The position numbers were made by a program, and so were the translations under genes. From CAYGTK01 sp964352775 (GTDB lineage Bacteria; Bacteroidota; Bacteroidia; Chitinophagales; CAIOSU01): a stretch of 16,807 bases of DNA. Where the stretch lies: the NCBI GenBank assembly GCA_964352775.1, contig CAYGTK010000079.1:1-16807 (forward strand), read 5' to 3'. This document shows, in pieces, positions 1 through 8,400 of this stretch. Positions within the stretch are counted from its first letter, which is position 1, and each line of letters starts with the position of its first letter. Below the pieces are notes generated by a model that made no database searches, was not told the origin of the DNA, and saw only the letters and a program-made list of their open reading frames with translations.

Positions 1-353
1 ATCAATGCTTTGTCAATATCTGCACTTTCGATCATTTCATTCAACTGTTCCGTAACTGATTTCTCAGGTTTGAACTCGTGCCCTTCCTTTGAGTGTTCTT
101 CCAATTCTGGTGAAATAGTAATACCAGGGTAGAATTTCTCCCAGTGAAGGTCTGGATGCGGAGGCAATATTCCTAGTAATGTAAATAGGAATGCTTCAGT
201 TCCCAATCCTGCGATAAGCATAGGTCCAGCTCCAGGCCAAGACATCAACTTAAAAAGTGCTCCTAAGATCACGACAGCCGCTCCCAATCCAATGATCAGG
301 TTCTTAACTCTTTGCCCTTTAGGCGATTCAAAAAACAATACTAAAGATCTCAT
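1..353 (-). CDS. gldL: GldL (PorL), T9SS/gliding motor inner-membrane protein; partial, C-terminus off the left edge
   Basis: GldL and GldM form the inner-membrane motor that uses the proton gradient to power type IX secretion and gliding. The first 117 codons are visible from the ATG at 353; the frame stays open to base 1. Two membrane helices stand out, at residues about 19-37 (GLGAAVVILGALFKLM) and 43-63 (GTEAFLFTLLGI), in the short hairpin arrangement of this family, followed by a charged cytoplasmic segment (LEEHSKEGHEF). Lys35 in helix 1 and Glu53 in helix 2 line up with charged membrane residues known to matter in GldL. Full-length proteins are usually 200 residues or more, so roughly half is missing. 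The gene follows gldK after 57 bases on the same strand, as in porKLMN clusters. The reading frame is not in doubt; the name rests on the helices and the context. Confidence 0.9.
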   Translation of the reverse strand, partial: MRSLVLFFESPKGQRVKNLIIGLGAAVVILGALFKLMSWPGAGPMLIAGLGTEAFLFTLLGILPPHPDLHWEKFYPGITISPELEEHSKEGHEFKPEKSVTEQLNEMIESADIDKAL

Positions 354-410
354 GCTTGCTAATTTGATTTAAGTAGGTGAAATAAAGGTTATTAAGAGAA
401 ACTTAATTTA

Positions 411-1679
411 TTAATCATTGATAGAACGACCTAAAAAGGTCAATACATTACGGAACCCAACGTAAGATTTCGCTGAATCTTGGTACTCCCAATGGCGTGC
501 ACCAGTCTGTAGGTAGTAACCTATGTCTTTCCAAGATCCACCACGAATTACTTTACGTTTCATGGTTATCGGGTCATTCTCATCTGCATCATAACGGATG
601 TCAGAGTTCATATCATGAATAAAAGAGTACGCATTTTCTACAAAGGCTGTAGATGTCCACTCTGACACGTTACCAGACATATTATATAAACCGTAATCGT
701 TTGGCCAGTATGCATCGGCACGTACAGTGTAGAACCCACCATCCTCAGGATAGTTACCACGACCAGGTTTGAAGTTAGCCAACAAACAGCCTTTGGTATT
801 CCTTAAATAAGGACCACCCCAAGGATAAGGAGCCATTTTACGACCTCCACGAGCTGCGTATTCCCACTCTTGTTCTGTTGGCAAACGGAAAGGGTCATTT
901 ATCATTTCACCTCGCTGTGTGCGGTAATCAGACCAAAACTTAGTACGCCATGCGCTGAAAGCATTTGCCTGCATCCATTCTACACCAACAACAGGATAAT
1001 CATCAAATGCAGGATGCCAGAAGTAGTTACGAGTCATTGGCTCATTGTAAGAGTAGGAGAAGTCACGCACCCATACCATTGTATCAGGATAAACCATTAC
1101 ACTCTCATCTACAAAGAACTCAGAACGTGGCTTACCACGATTTGAAACTTTTGCAGCTTCACGAGTGTCTAACCACTGGTATTCAAACACGTAGTTACTT
1201 ACATTGAATTCTTTACGACCATTGAACCACTCGTTCTCAGGGTAGTACATTGATTGTAACTGTTCGTAGTTTTCAGGATCGTTGTAGTCCAACTCTTCAG
1301 TCATTTCCCAATCAACATATTCTTTATCAGAACCTTCTGCTGGTTCTTGTATATATATGTCACCAAGAGTTTTAGCCGCTACTGAGTCACGTATCCAGTG
1401 AACAAATTGACGATACTCGTTATTAGTAACTTCAGTTTCATCCATAAAGAAACCCTGTATGGAAATAGACTTGCTGCGTTGGATCATGGAATTATTCACA
1501 TCCTGATCACTTGGTCCGATATGCAAAGTTCCTGATGGGATGTATACCATACCGAAAGGAACGATGTTGTTCCATCCTGGACGATCTTGTTCACCGATCA
1601 GTTGACCGTTGTATCCTCCGGTACATCCGGAAAGCAACACTAGGGTGAAAGCGAGAGGTATTAACCAGCTTTTTCTCAT
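411..1679 (-). CDS. gldK: GldK (PorK), T9SS outer-membrane-associated lipoprotein with an FGE-sulfatase fold
   Basis: GldK/PorK is a lipoprotein that, with GldN/PorN, forms a periplasmic ring under the outer membrane in the type IX secretion system. The 422-residue product starts with a lipoprotein signal peptide ending in the lipobox LSGC (Cys19). From about residue 43 it has a formylglycine-generating-enzyme-like domain, with GMVYIPSGT (43-51), the DETEVTNNEYRQF segment (80-92), RLPTEQEWEYAARGG (265-279), NMSGNVSEW (333-341), RGGSW (379-383) and a terminal GFR (408-410). The segment after RGGSW, where true FGE enzymes have their active-site cysteines, has none, so a structural role is expected, as is usual for GldK. 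GldJ is a related paralogue, but the position directly before gldL favours GldK. The ATG at 1679 places the signal peptide exactly at the N-terminus. Confidence 0.94.
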   Translation of the reverse strand: MRKSWLIPLAFTLVLLSGCTGGYNGQLIGEQDRPGWNNIVPFGMVYIPSGTLHIGPSDQDVNNSMIQRSKSISIQGFFMDETEVTNNEYRQFVHWIRDSVAAKTLGDIYIQEPAEGSDKEYVDWEMTEELDYNDPENYEQLQSMYYPENEWFNGRKEFNVSNYVFEYQWLDTREAAKVSNRGKPRSEFFVDESVMVYPDTMVWVRDFSYSYNEPMTRNYFWHPAFDDYPVVGVEWMQANAFSAWRTKFWSDYRTQRGEMINDPFRLPTEQEWEYAARGGRKMAPYPWGGPYLRNTKGCLLANFKPGRGNYPEDGGFYTVRADAYWPNDYGLYNMSGNVSEWTSTAFVENAYSFIHDMNSDIRYDADENDPITMKRKVIRGGSWKDIGYYLQTGARHWEYQDSAKSYVGFRNVLTFLGRSIND

Positions 1680-1787
1680 GATAACACGATTTATTTAAAG
1701 TGTAAGCGTCTGCGTTTTTCTAAAGCCCGTAAAAATAGCTTTTTTAAGGAAAAAAGAAAAAATGCTCCTGTTTTAACAATAGCCGAC

Positions 1788-1795
1788 CAAACTTA
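1788..1795 (-). promoter_or_regulatory. Possible Bacteroidota -7 promoter element for gldK
   Basis: Read on the minus strand this site is TAAGTTTG, an exact fit to the Bacteroidota sigma-ABfA -7 consensus TAnnTTTG. It lies in the 126-base gap between the porP/sprF stop and gldK, about 109 bases before the gldK ATG. The nearest TTTG upstream is only 13 bases away, closer than the usual 17-23 base spacing, so the -33 half is weak. If used, it would let gldKLMN be transcribed separately from porP, with a leader of about 100 bases. Confidence 0.3.
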
Positions 1796-1805
1796 CGAAA
1801 AATTC

Positions 1806-2774
1806 TCACAAATACCGGGGGTTATATATAGCCTTTCCCGGTTTAACTAATTCTTTAATATTCAGCAAATAGTTTAGGAGGATCTCGTGACTGCCAGAAT
1901 TGACCTCATTTAGATCTGAAAGCGAAAAGTCGTAGCTATATCCTATGCTAACGAGCTTCTTAATGCGTGCACCTAACACAATGGCCAAGGCGTCTTTAGT
2001 ATCCCCACTAATACCTCTAAACGTCATTCCGAACCACATATTGCGTTTGTAGTCTAAAATGACAGAAATATCGCTTTGAAATTGGTTCAAGTCACTTTTG
2101 AACAACACACTTGGTTGCAACATTAACTTCTTGCCCAAATTTATTTTGTAACCCAACAAACCTGTAAAAGCCCTACCAAGCCTGAGTTCTGTACTTCCAG
2201 CAGGCGTATCAAGAGTCACTTTACTTTCCATCAAATTCAGTACGGACACGCCTGCAAATAGTTTCGAATTATGAAAATAGACTCCAACATTGAATTCAGG
2301 CGCCCATGCTGACTGCACTTGATCTGGAATAAAATCATCATTATGATCAAACGAACCTTCATAACTCCCATCAGGTGAACGAAGCTGTGAACCGTCTAAT
2401 CTGCGCTGAAAAATACCTGCGCTTGCCCCAAAGGCCAACTTTCCAAATTTAAACGACATCCTGTATGCGTAATTCAACATAATAGAAGTAGTACGCTCTG
2501 GCCCTAACCTATCATTTAGTATTGATAGGCCCGCACTAGAATTGGCAACATTAAGCGGCGAGTGAACATTAAAAGACTGTAAAGAAGGATTACCCGTAAT
2601 ACCCGTCCACTGTGCTCTGTAGGCAAAAGTTGCATCTATAGCTTGGTCTTTACCTGCCGCCGCTGGATTAAAAGACAATTGATCGAATTGATATTGAGTG
2701 CGCTGTGCCGCTATCTGAGCTTCAGCAATGAAAGAAGTAACGACCAATAAGAGTATTAATAATAAGTTCCTCAC
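1806..2774 (-). CDS. PorP/SprF family type IX secretion outer-membrane protein
   Basis: PorP/SprF proteins are outer-membrane beta-barrel proteins. PorP itself belongs to the T9SS core complex, while SprF-type relatives help deliver particular large cargo proteins such as SprB. The 322-residue product has a Sec signal peptide (residues 1-19, ending AEA before Gln20), then the family hallmark near the mature N-terminus, LSFNPAAAGKD (about 33-43), and alternating hydrophobic/polar strands to the end. Length is typical of the family. It lies directly before gldK, which mirrors the porPKLMN order of Porphyromonas gingivalis and favours the core PorP role. Many Bacteroidota carry numerous paralogues, so the choice between PorP and SprF is inference. 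It follows the upstream thioredoxin-domain gene by 20 bases and so could be co-transcribed with it. Confidence 0.88.
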   Translation of the reverse strand: MRNLLLILLLVVTSFIAEAQIAAQRTQYQFDQLSFNPAAAGKDQAIDATFAYRAQWTGITGNPSLQSFNVHSPLNVANSSAGLSILNDRLGPERTTSIMLNYAYRMSFKFGKLAFGASAGIFQRRLDGSQLRSPDGSYEGSFDHNDDFIPDQVQSAWAPEFNVGVYFHNSKLFAGVSVLNLMESKVTLDTPAGSTELRLGRAFTGLLGYKINLGKKLMLQPSVLFKSDLNQFQSDISVILDYKRNMWFGMTFRGISGDTKDALAIVLGARIKKLVSIGYSYDFSLSDLNEVNSGSHEILLNYLLNIKELVKPGKAIYNPRYL

Positions 2775-2794
2775 GAGTGTCGCAAATTACTGCA

Positions 2795-4870
2795 TTAAGT
2801 TAGGTCAACTGGATAGGTATATTCAATAGCCGCTTCGAACTCGTCCATTTTTTTGATCGGTGCTTTACAAGCATAGCTTTCACAAATATAAATGAGCGTG
2901 TCGCCATCCCCTGCTTTCCCCTCTAATAACGGAAATTTCTCCTGCTTATGTTGCATAGCTGCCATTATTAATTTATTAGGCAGGTAATAGCCTTGCAGAC
3001 GAATTGCCACTTCCATAGCATCTTTTCCTCCTACAGCTATTTCCTTAAGACCCATAATATCATCTAAGCTCAAATATGCCCACTGCGAGAACGAGCGGCC
3101 ATATTTAGTTATGGGTTCTTGAACGGCAGCTAGCATTTTTTTTGCTCTGGTTATATAACGTTCATCATCGAAAAGGATACCAAGTTTTCGCAAATTACCA
3201 TACATTGTTGAGTTTCCCGAAGGAGTTACACTATCATAAACCTCTCTTTTCCTTACAATTACATCTGTTTGACCTTTTTGGGTGTAATAGAATAAATGAG
3301 TTGTTGGGTCATTAAATTCTCCGAATACCGCCTCTGTCAATTCCTTGGCCTTGTGCAAGTAAGCACTATCAAAAGTGCTATCATAGGCGCCCAATAGCGA
3401 TTTAATGAATAAGGCATAGTCATCCAAAAATGCAGGTATGGTAGCTCGCCCTTCTTTGTAATTGTGATGTAATTCTCCTTTTTGAAAATGTGCTTTGAGC
3501 ATATGATCTATCGCTTGTTTGCCCATTTCTAAGTACTCTTCCTCACCAAAAAACTGATGCGCTTTAAAACAAGCACTTATCATCATGGCGTTCCAGTTGG
3601 TCAATATCTTGTCATCTGTTGCAGGCCTAACTCTTCCAGCCCTCGCTCCTATTAGTTTAGCAGCTTGTGTTATTAATAGCCCTTTTAATTCCTCTACTGA
3701 TAAGTTGAACTCACTCGCTATAACCTCAAGACCATCAGTAACATGAAGAATATTCGTTCCTTCCCAATTTCCTTTGTCGCTAACATTATAATAATGACAG
3801 AAAACATCTGCTTTATCTCCAAGAATATCCTCTATCTCTTCTTTTGACCAAACATAGAACTTGCCCTCTACCCCTTCACTATCTGCATCAAGCGAAGCAT
3901 AGAATGTTCCATTAGTAGAAGTCATTTCTCTTTGGAGGAAACTCATCGTTTGTCTTACAGCATCTTTAAAAATGTCTTGATGCGTGAGTTGCCAAGCTTC
4001 GCACATAGCTTCGATAAGTAAGGCATTATCATAAAGCATTTTTTCAAAATGGGGCACTAACCACTTATCATCTACAGAGTAACGAGCAAAACCACCACCA
4101 ATTTGGTCGTATATACCACCTTTTATCATCTTTTGTAATGACTGTATGGCGATCTTTAGCGACTGCACGTCTTTTGTTGCATGATAATAACGTAGTAAAT
4201 AAATGAGGCTTAACGTATTTGGAAACTTAGGTGCACCACCAAAGCCCCCGTTAATTTCATCATGGTCGTTTGCTAATCCTTTGAATACCGTATCCGCATT
4301 TTCTCGAGTAAATCGCACCTCTTCTTCTGAACTAGCAGCAATATGCAAACCATCCATTTTCAAAATATATTCTCCCAATCCTTTAGCTTGTTGAACTACT
4401 TTTTCTCTATCATTAGCATAAGACTGGGCTACGCCTTGTAACACCTGAACCCACGATGGCCGCCCATGAGCTGGACGGGGTGGAAAATAGGTACCCCCAT
4501 AAAAAGGAAGGGCATCTGGGGTTAAAAACATGTTTAATGGCCAGCCTCCTTGCCCAGTTATAGCCTGAACAGCATCCATATAGATCTGATCAATATCGGG
4601 ACGTTCTTCTCTATCTACCTTTATATTCACGAAGTGCTCGTTCATAATGGCAGCCACATCCTCACTCTCAAAAGACTCTCGCTCCATTACATGGCACCAG
4701 TGACAAGCCGCATAACCAATGCTTACTAATATCGGTTTATCCTCTTTTTTAGCCTTAGCTAATGCCTCATCTCCCCACGGATACCAATCCACAGGATTGT
4801 AGGCGTGCTGTTGTAAATAAGGACTTGTTTCCTCTAAAAGGCGGTTGGGTTGTTCATCGTTGTTCGTCAT
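2795..4870 (-). CDS. Thioredoxin-domain protein, YyaL/DUF255 (SPATA20-like) family
   Basis: This 691-residue protein joins an N-terminal thioredoxin-like domain (about residues 1-170) to a long alpha-helical barrel of the N-acylglucosamine-2-epimerase/glycosidase type. The diagnostic N-terminal stretch is present: NRLLEETSPYLQQHAYNPVDWYPW split around residues 9-32, then the redox motif CHWC (Cys56, Cys59) followed by HVMERESFE. Further family signatures are VDREERPDID (86-95) and GGWPLNMFLTPD (108-119). It has no signal peptide, so it is probably cytoplasmic. Homologues occur from bacteria to animals, but the biochemical activity is not settled, so only the family is named. The length is complete for the family. 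It lies between hemD (64-base gap) and porP/sprF (20-base gap), all on one strand. Confidence 0.93.
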   Translation of the reverse strand: MTNNDEQPNRLLEETSPYLQQHAYNPVDWYPWGDEALAKAKKEDKPILVSIGYAACHWCHVMERESFESEDVAAIMNEHFVNIKVDREERPDIDQIYMDAVQAITGQGGWPLNMFLTPDALPFYGGTYFPPRPAHGRPSWVQVLQGVAQSYANDREKVVQQAKGLGEYILKMDGLHIAASSEEEVRFTRENADTVFKGLANDHDEINGGFGGAPKFPNTLSLIYLLRYYHATKDVQSLKIAIQSLQKMIKGGIYDQIGGGFARYSVDDKWLVPHFEKMLYDNALLIEAMCEAWQLTHQDIFKDAVRQTMSFLQREMTSTNGTFYASLDADSEGVEGKFYVWSKEEIEDILGDKADVFCHYYNVSDKGNWEGTNILHVTDGLEVIASEFNLSVEELKGLLITQAAKLIGARAGRVRPATDDKILTNWNAMMISACFKAHQFFGEEEYLEMGKQAIDHMLKAHFQKGELHHNYKEGRATIPAFLDDYALFIKSLLGAYDSTFDSAYLHKAKELTEAVFGEFNDPTTHLFYYTQKGQTDVIVRKREVYDSVTPSGNSTMYGNLRKLGILFDDERYITRAKKMLAAVQEPITKYGRSFSQWAYLSLDDIMGLKEIAVGGKDAMEVAIRLQGYYLPNKLIMAAMQHKQEKFPLLEGKAGDGDTLIYICESYACKAPIKKMDEFEAAIEYTYPVDLT

Positions 4871-4934
4871 GGGGTAAATATCTTACCTTTTTGAACAGCA
4901 TGAGAAATGAAATGGTTGCGAGGAGTCGGAGAAC

Positions 4935-5687
4935 TTACTTTCTATTAGCCATCAGCATATACTTCTCTATTGCCATTGACATGGATGGAGAATCTTTTAC
5001 TGGTGCTTCAATATTCAAGGTCAATCCTGCATCTTTTACCGCTTGAGCGGTTGCACTACCAAAGGCAGCTATGCGCGTATCCTTTTGCTCGTAATCAGGA
5101 AAGTTGTGGTATAGTGAACGTAATCCTGTCGGACTAAAAAACACGATAATGTCGTAAAAAATATTTTCTAGATCGGAAAGATCACTATTAACTGTTCGGT
5201 AAAGCGGTACTTGCTCAAAATCAAAACCTTTCTCCTCTAAAAAGAATGGCATATCGTCTTTAGCAACATCAGAACAAGGATAGCAAAACTTACCCGCGCC
5301 CTTATGCTTCAGTAACAGCTTCATTAAGCCGTCTTCGCGTCCTGGCCCATAAGAGACTTTACGTTTGCGGTATAAAATGTACTTCTGTAAGTAAAGCGCA
5401 ATAGCTTCTGACTTGCATATGTAGCGAGTATCTTGCGACATGGTAATGCGCAACTCTTCGCACACACGGAAGAAGTGATCGATAGAACTTCTACTAGTAA
5501 AGATTATGGCCTGAAAGGAACTAAGATTGACTTTAGAACGACGTACATCCTTTCCATCAATGCCTTCAACTTGAATAAATTGACGGAAATCTACTTTTAT
5601 CTTGTACTTCTTAGCCAAGTCAAAATAAGGCGACTTGCCATTTTCTGGCTGTGGCTGCGAGATAAGTATGGATTCAACACGTTTCAT
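4935..5687 (-). CDS. hemD: Uroporphyrinogen-III synthase, Bacteroidota type
   Basis: HemD closes the linear tetrapyrrole hydroxymethylbilane to uroporphyrinogen III, the common precursor of heme and sirohaem. The product (250 residues from the ATG at 5687) has the two-lobed HemD pattern: SILISQPQP at the N-terminus, an AIIFTSRSSIDHFF segment near the first lobe boundary, YDIIVFFSPTGLRSLYHNF in the second lobe, then RIAAFGSATAQA and a C-terminal SPSMSMAIEKYML. These are characteristic of the divergent Bacteroidota HemD group. The same frame continues upstream to a GTG at 5720, adding 11 residues. I prefer the ATG because MKRVESILISQP resembles the usual N-terminus, but neither start has a clear ribosome binding site. 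The DUF4271 gene directly upstream is a common neighbour of hemD in this phylum. Confidence 0.88.
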   Translation of the reverse strand: MKRVESILISQPQPENGKSPYFDLAKKYKIKVDFRQFIQVEGIDGKDVRRSKVNLSSFQAIIFTSRSSIDHFFRVCEELRITMSQDTRYICKSEAIALYLQKYILYRKRKVSYGPGREDGLMKLLLKHKGAGKFCYPCSDVAKDDMPFFLEEKGFDFEQVPLYRTVNSDLSDLENIFYDIIVFFSPTGLRSLYHNFPDYEQKDTRIAAFGSATAQAVKDAGLTLNIEAPVKDSPSMSMAIEKYMLMANRK

Positions 5688-5756
5688 AACCTTAGTATCG
5701 GAGGTAATTACTGAACTCACGACAAGTGTGGTTTAGGGGCCATAAAAACACCGTAC

Positions 5757-6617
5757 CTATGATAATGTGACTACAATAGCTTTCGTCAATATAGCGATAG
5801 GTGCGATTTCGAGGGTGCAAATATACAATAAAAAATGTAGTCTATTGCTCGAAAAATACTTTCGTCCTACTTGTAAACCCTGTATTAGCTCAAGTATTGT
5901 CATAGCTAGTAGAAACCCTACGGATAACCAAATAAAGGGGTCTGCAGGCCGATCACCCAAATAAGCGATAAGCATACTGAAGGGCACAAGTAGTAACGCC
6001 ATTAATTTTCTATTATTAAAATATGCAAAAGAGTAAAAACCTACATCCTCTGCAATTGGGAAAACAACCCGCATAACTAGAAGACTAAGATAGCGTAAAG
6101 AAAATAACACACTTAATAATGTAAACACGAACAGGAATAAAACGGAGAAAGAACCCGTATCAGGAAAAGAGCGATAAATTATTAAACTAAAGTAGATAGC
6201 AAAAGACACCACCATACCAATACCTAATAATACCGTTACTATGGAAAAGGAAGTCTCTTGTTCGCGATAGAATTGCTGAGCCAACTTCACATTGGTTAAG
6301 CTTCGGAACATTTCGAACATAATACGCGGGAAGACGACCCTCATTATTACAAGAGTAGCGATTAACAAACAAAAAATGACAAATAACCAGTTGGGTACAA
6401 CAGCGGCAACACGTGTAGCCATATCTCCTTCAAAAAAAAGGTCGCCATAAGCTGGCTCAATGCTATAAAGCTTATTTCCACAGCTATCTTGCACATAGGA
6501 AAACTGCCCCACCCTATCACCTGGAGTAGACCACTCTGCATCTTCTACTGCCTGACCAAAAAGGAAAGTAGGTAAGACTATAAGAACCAATAAAACGAAC
6601 CTAGAAATAATTGACAT
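5757..6617 (-). CDS. DUF4271 domain multi-pass membrane protein
   Basis: This is a 286-residue membrane protein of unknown function. It begins with a hydrophobic signal-like segment (residues 1-21), followed by an extracytoplasmic stretch with one Cys, then about six membrane helices near residues 76-96, 125-148, 156-174, 203-220, 228-247 and 262-284. The C-terminal helix carries HFLLYICTLEIAPIAILTKA, the most recognisable part of DUF4271. I choose the ATG at 6617; the frame also reads from a TTG at 6623, giving only two more residues. The start overlaps the 3' end of the upstream Omp85 gene by 17 bases, which suggests translational coupling, and hemD follows. The constant pairing with hemD in Bacteroidota hints at a link to tetrapyrrole metabolism or its membrane side, but this is inference. 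Confidence 0.85.
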   Translation of the reverse strand: MSIISRFVLLVLIVLPTFLFGQAVEDAEWSTPGDRVGQFSYVQDSCGNKLYSIEPAYGDLFFEGDMATRVAAVVPNWLFVIFCLLIATLVIMRVVFPRIMFEMFRSLTNVKLAQQFYREQETSFSIVTVLLGIGMVVSFAIYFSLIIYRSFPDTGSFSVLFLFVFTLLSVLFSLRYLSLLVMRVVFPIAEDVGFYSFAYFNNRKLMALLLVPFSMLIAYLGDRPADPFIWLSVGFLLAMTILELIQGLQVGRKYFSSNRLHFLLYICTLEIAPIAILTKAIVVTLS

Positions 6618-8400
6618 AACCAAAATGGATCTTTGCTGCCCTGAAATCTACAGGGTTACCTTGTTGTGAACCAATAGCGTAGGTAACACCGAACAAACCC
6701 GCCTTAGTTTCGAAAGACAAGCCTGCCCCAAATCCGTAAGGAAAGTCATTACTGTATTGCCCGCCGCTTCTATCCTCCACATATGCTGCATCAAAAAAGA
6801 TGTTGAAATAAGAATTGGCCGATAGTAGAAAGCGGTATTCTACCGTAGCAACACTATATAAGGACGTAAAGATATTCTCCTCATCGAATCCACGCAAAAG
6901 ATTAACTCCACCAATTCGGTATAACTCATTTACAAAAATGTTATCCGTAAGTAAAGCCGCACCTACCACACCCGTCTTTAGGGTGCTACGCCTACCGATG
7001 GGCCAAAATTTATCTATCTGATAGTGGAATTGGAATTGCACTGATCGAGTATCAACACTATCATACAAACTCTGAAAAGTTTCCCCTGGGTTTTCAGGGT
7101 CGGCCAAGTTTACTATCTGGTTATTCTCTCTAATTCGTTTTAGCCCTCCACCTACTCGCAGTCTTAGCACATATCCTTTTCTGGGATTAATACGATAATC
7201 CAGTTTTTCCTGATAGAATTCTAAACCGATCAAGGTATTCCTAATGTCGTTATTAATAGGTAACGCACGGGTTGCCTTTACCGTATTGGTATCTACATTT
7301 AGCACGTTGGTTGCCTTGTTATTCACAAATAGCCCTACGTAATTAGCACCAGAGAATAGATACTGTAACCCAAACTCATAACCTAAGTCTAGAAAAAAGG
7401 TATCCCGTTTGTAAAGATCCAATCGTCCATCAAGAGCCAGTGGTAAGTTTAGCAAGTAGGGATACTTGACATGTACATCCAGATCTTGCGTTCGTGCTTG
7501 TAGTTTTTGCCATTTTAGCTCAAATTCCTCTCCCCTACCTAATGCACTAGTTAGGTCTAAATTGGCCTCACCAGTTATTAAAAGCTTGCCTGTGGATTGG
7601 CTATTTGGTAGAAAGCCTACCAAAAAATCAAATTGACTGGCCTTTTTATCAGTTAAATACAGCGTGATCTTCGCTTTATCATCTGCGAAGAGTACTTGCA
7701 AAGGATCAGACTCTGATAAGAAAACCAGGTCGCTTATCCGCTTGCGGATCTTGACTACTGCATCTTCATTATAAGGCTTACCTGGGCGAATATCTAAGTA
7801 GCTATATAGAAAACCCTTAGCCACACGAATATCCTCACCTATTATAGTCAGTGTATCAAAAGTGATAAGTGTCCCCTTTTCGATAGCTATACCCGCGCTG
7901 AACTCATTTCCATCTACCTGAAAACTATCAAGCCAAACTTGGGCAAAGGGGTATCCATTATTCTCTAAATGACGCAACACATTTTCTAACAGGCGATCCA
8001 TTCGACGAAAATTAAACTCGTCATCTTCTACTGATCGGTCTTTTATACCTGCTTCGCCTAAAATGAATTCTTCCTCGCTATTCAAATTCAGATCACGGAA
8101 AATGTACTGCTCACCTACAAAGAGCTTGGCAGTATGCACATTATCCTCTACCAGTACTGTATCAATGGATGCTGATACGTAACCATTAACTTGTAGCCGA
8201 CGAATAAGCGCTGTTAAAGCCTCATTTATAGAGGCTACTGTTTTGTGTTCTTCTTTTACCGCGTATCGCTTTCCAAGAGGAGCAGAAGTCCTTTCTACGT
8301 GATCTACCTTTAAGAGTAGGTCTTTGGCGGGCTTTTGGGCAATAGTTTGGCTTGCCACTAGCAGCAGCCCCATCATAATTACCATTGCTTGCTTGATCAT
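6601..8400 (-). CDS. Omp85-superfamily (BamA/TamA-like) outer-membrane protein
   Basis: Omp85 proteins insert or translocate proteins at the outer membrane. This 599-residue product starts at the ATG at 8400, giving a clear signal peptide MIKQAMVIMMGLLLVASQ ending TIAQ (cleavage near residue 22). The frame extends upstream to 8493, but those 31 residues would precede the signal peptide and are rejected. Residues about 45-250 are POTRA-like: they include EGEx-type strands such as KLFVGEQYIFRDLNL and the helix-plus-strand pattern LLENVLRHLENNGYPFAQV. A beta-barrel follows (about 255-599). It includes the family's loop-6 motif as GGVNLLRGFDEENIF (RGF at about 503-505) and ends in an aromatic strand, GYVNYF. 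At 599 residues it is shorter than canonical BamA with five POTRA domains, so it is more likely a TamA-like or accessory member. Confidence 0.85.
   Translation of the reverse strand: MIKQAMVIMMGLLLVASQTIAQKPAKDLLLKVDHVERTSAPLGKRYAVKEEHKTVASINEALTALIRRLQVNGYVSASIDTVLVEDNVHTAKLFVGEQYIFRDLNLNSEEEFILGEAGIKDRSVEDDEFNFRRMDRLLENVLRHLENNGYPFAQVWLDSFQVDGNEFSAGIAIEKGTLITFDTLTIIGEDIRVAKGFLYSYLDIRPGKPYNEDAVVKIRKRISDLVFLSESDPLQVLFADDKAKITLYLTDKKASQFDFLVGFLPNSQSTGKLLITGEANLDLTSALGRGEEFELKWQKLQARTQDLDVHVKYPYLLNLPLALDGRLDLYKRDTFFLDLGYEFGLQYLFSGANYVGLFVNNKATNVLNVDTNTVKATRALPINNDIRNTLIGLEFYQEKLDYRINPRKGYVLRLRVGGGLKRIRENNQIVNLADPENPGETFQSLYDSVDTRSVQFQFHYQIDKFWPIGRRSTLKTGVVGAALLTDNIFVNELYRIGGVNLLRGFDEENIFTSLYSVATVEYRFLLSANSYFNIFFDAAYVEDRSGGQYSNDFPYGFGAGLSFETKAGLFGVTYAIGSQQGNPVDFRAAKIHFGYVNYF

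Noticed and set aside
398..405. TAAGTTTC as a -7 promoter for gldL
   Set aside because: It misses the final G of TAnnTTTG and has no TTG at a suitable distance; gldL is better explained as co-transcribed with gldK.
870..1207. Plus-strand open frames inside gldK
   Set aside because: They are antisense to a well-supported gene, show no domain or start context, and look like chance frames.
411..1679. GldK as an active sulfatase-modifying (FGE) enzyme
   Set aside because: No cysteines follow RGGSW where the active-site pair would be, and the context is T9SS.
4762..5046. Plus-strand frame spanning the YyaL/hemD junction
   Set aside because: It is antisense to two recognised genes and its translation shows no family features.
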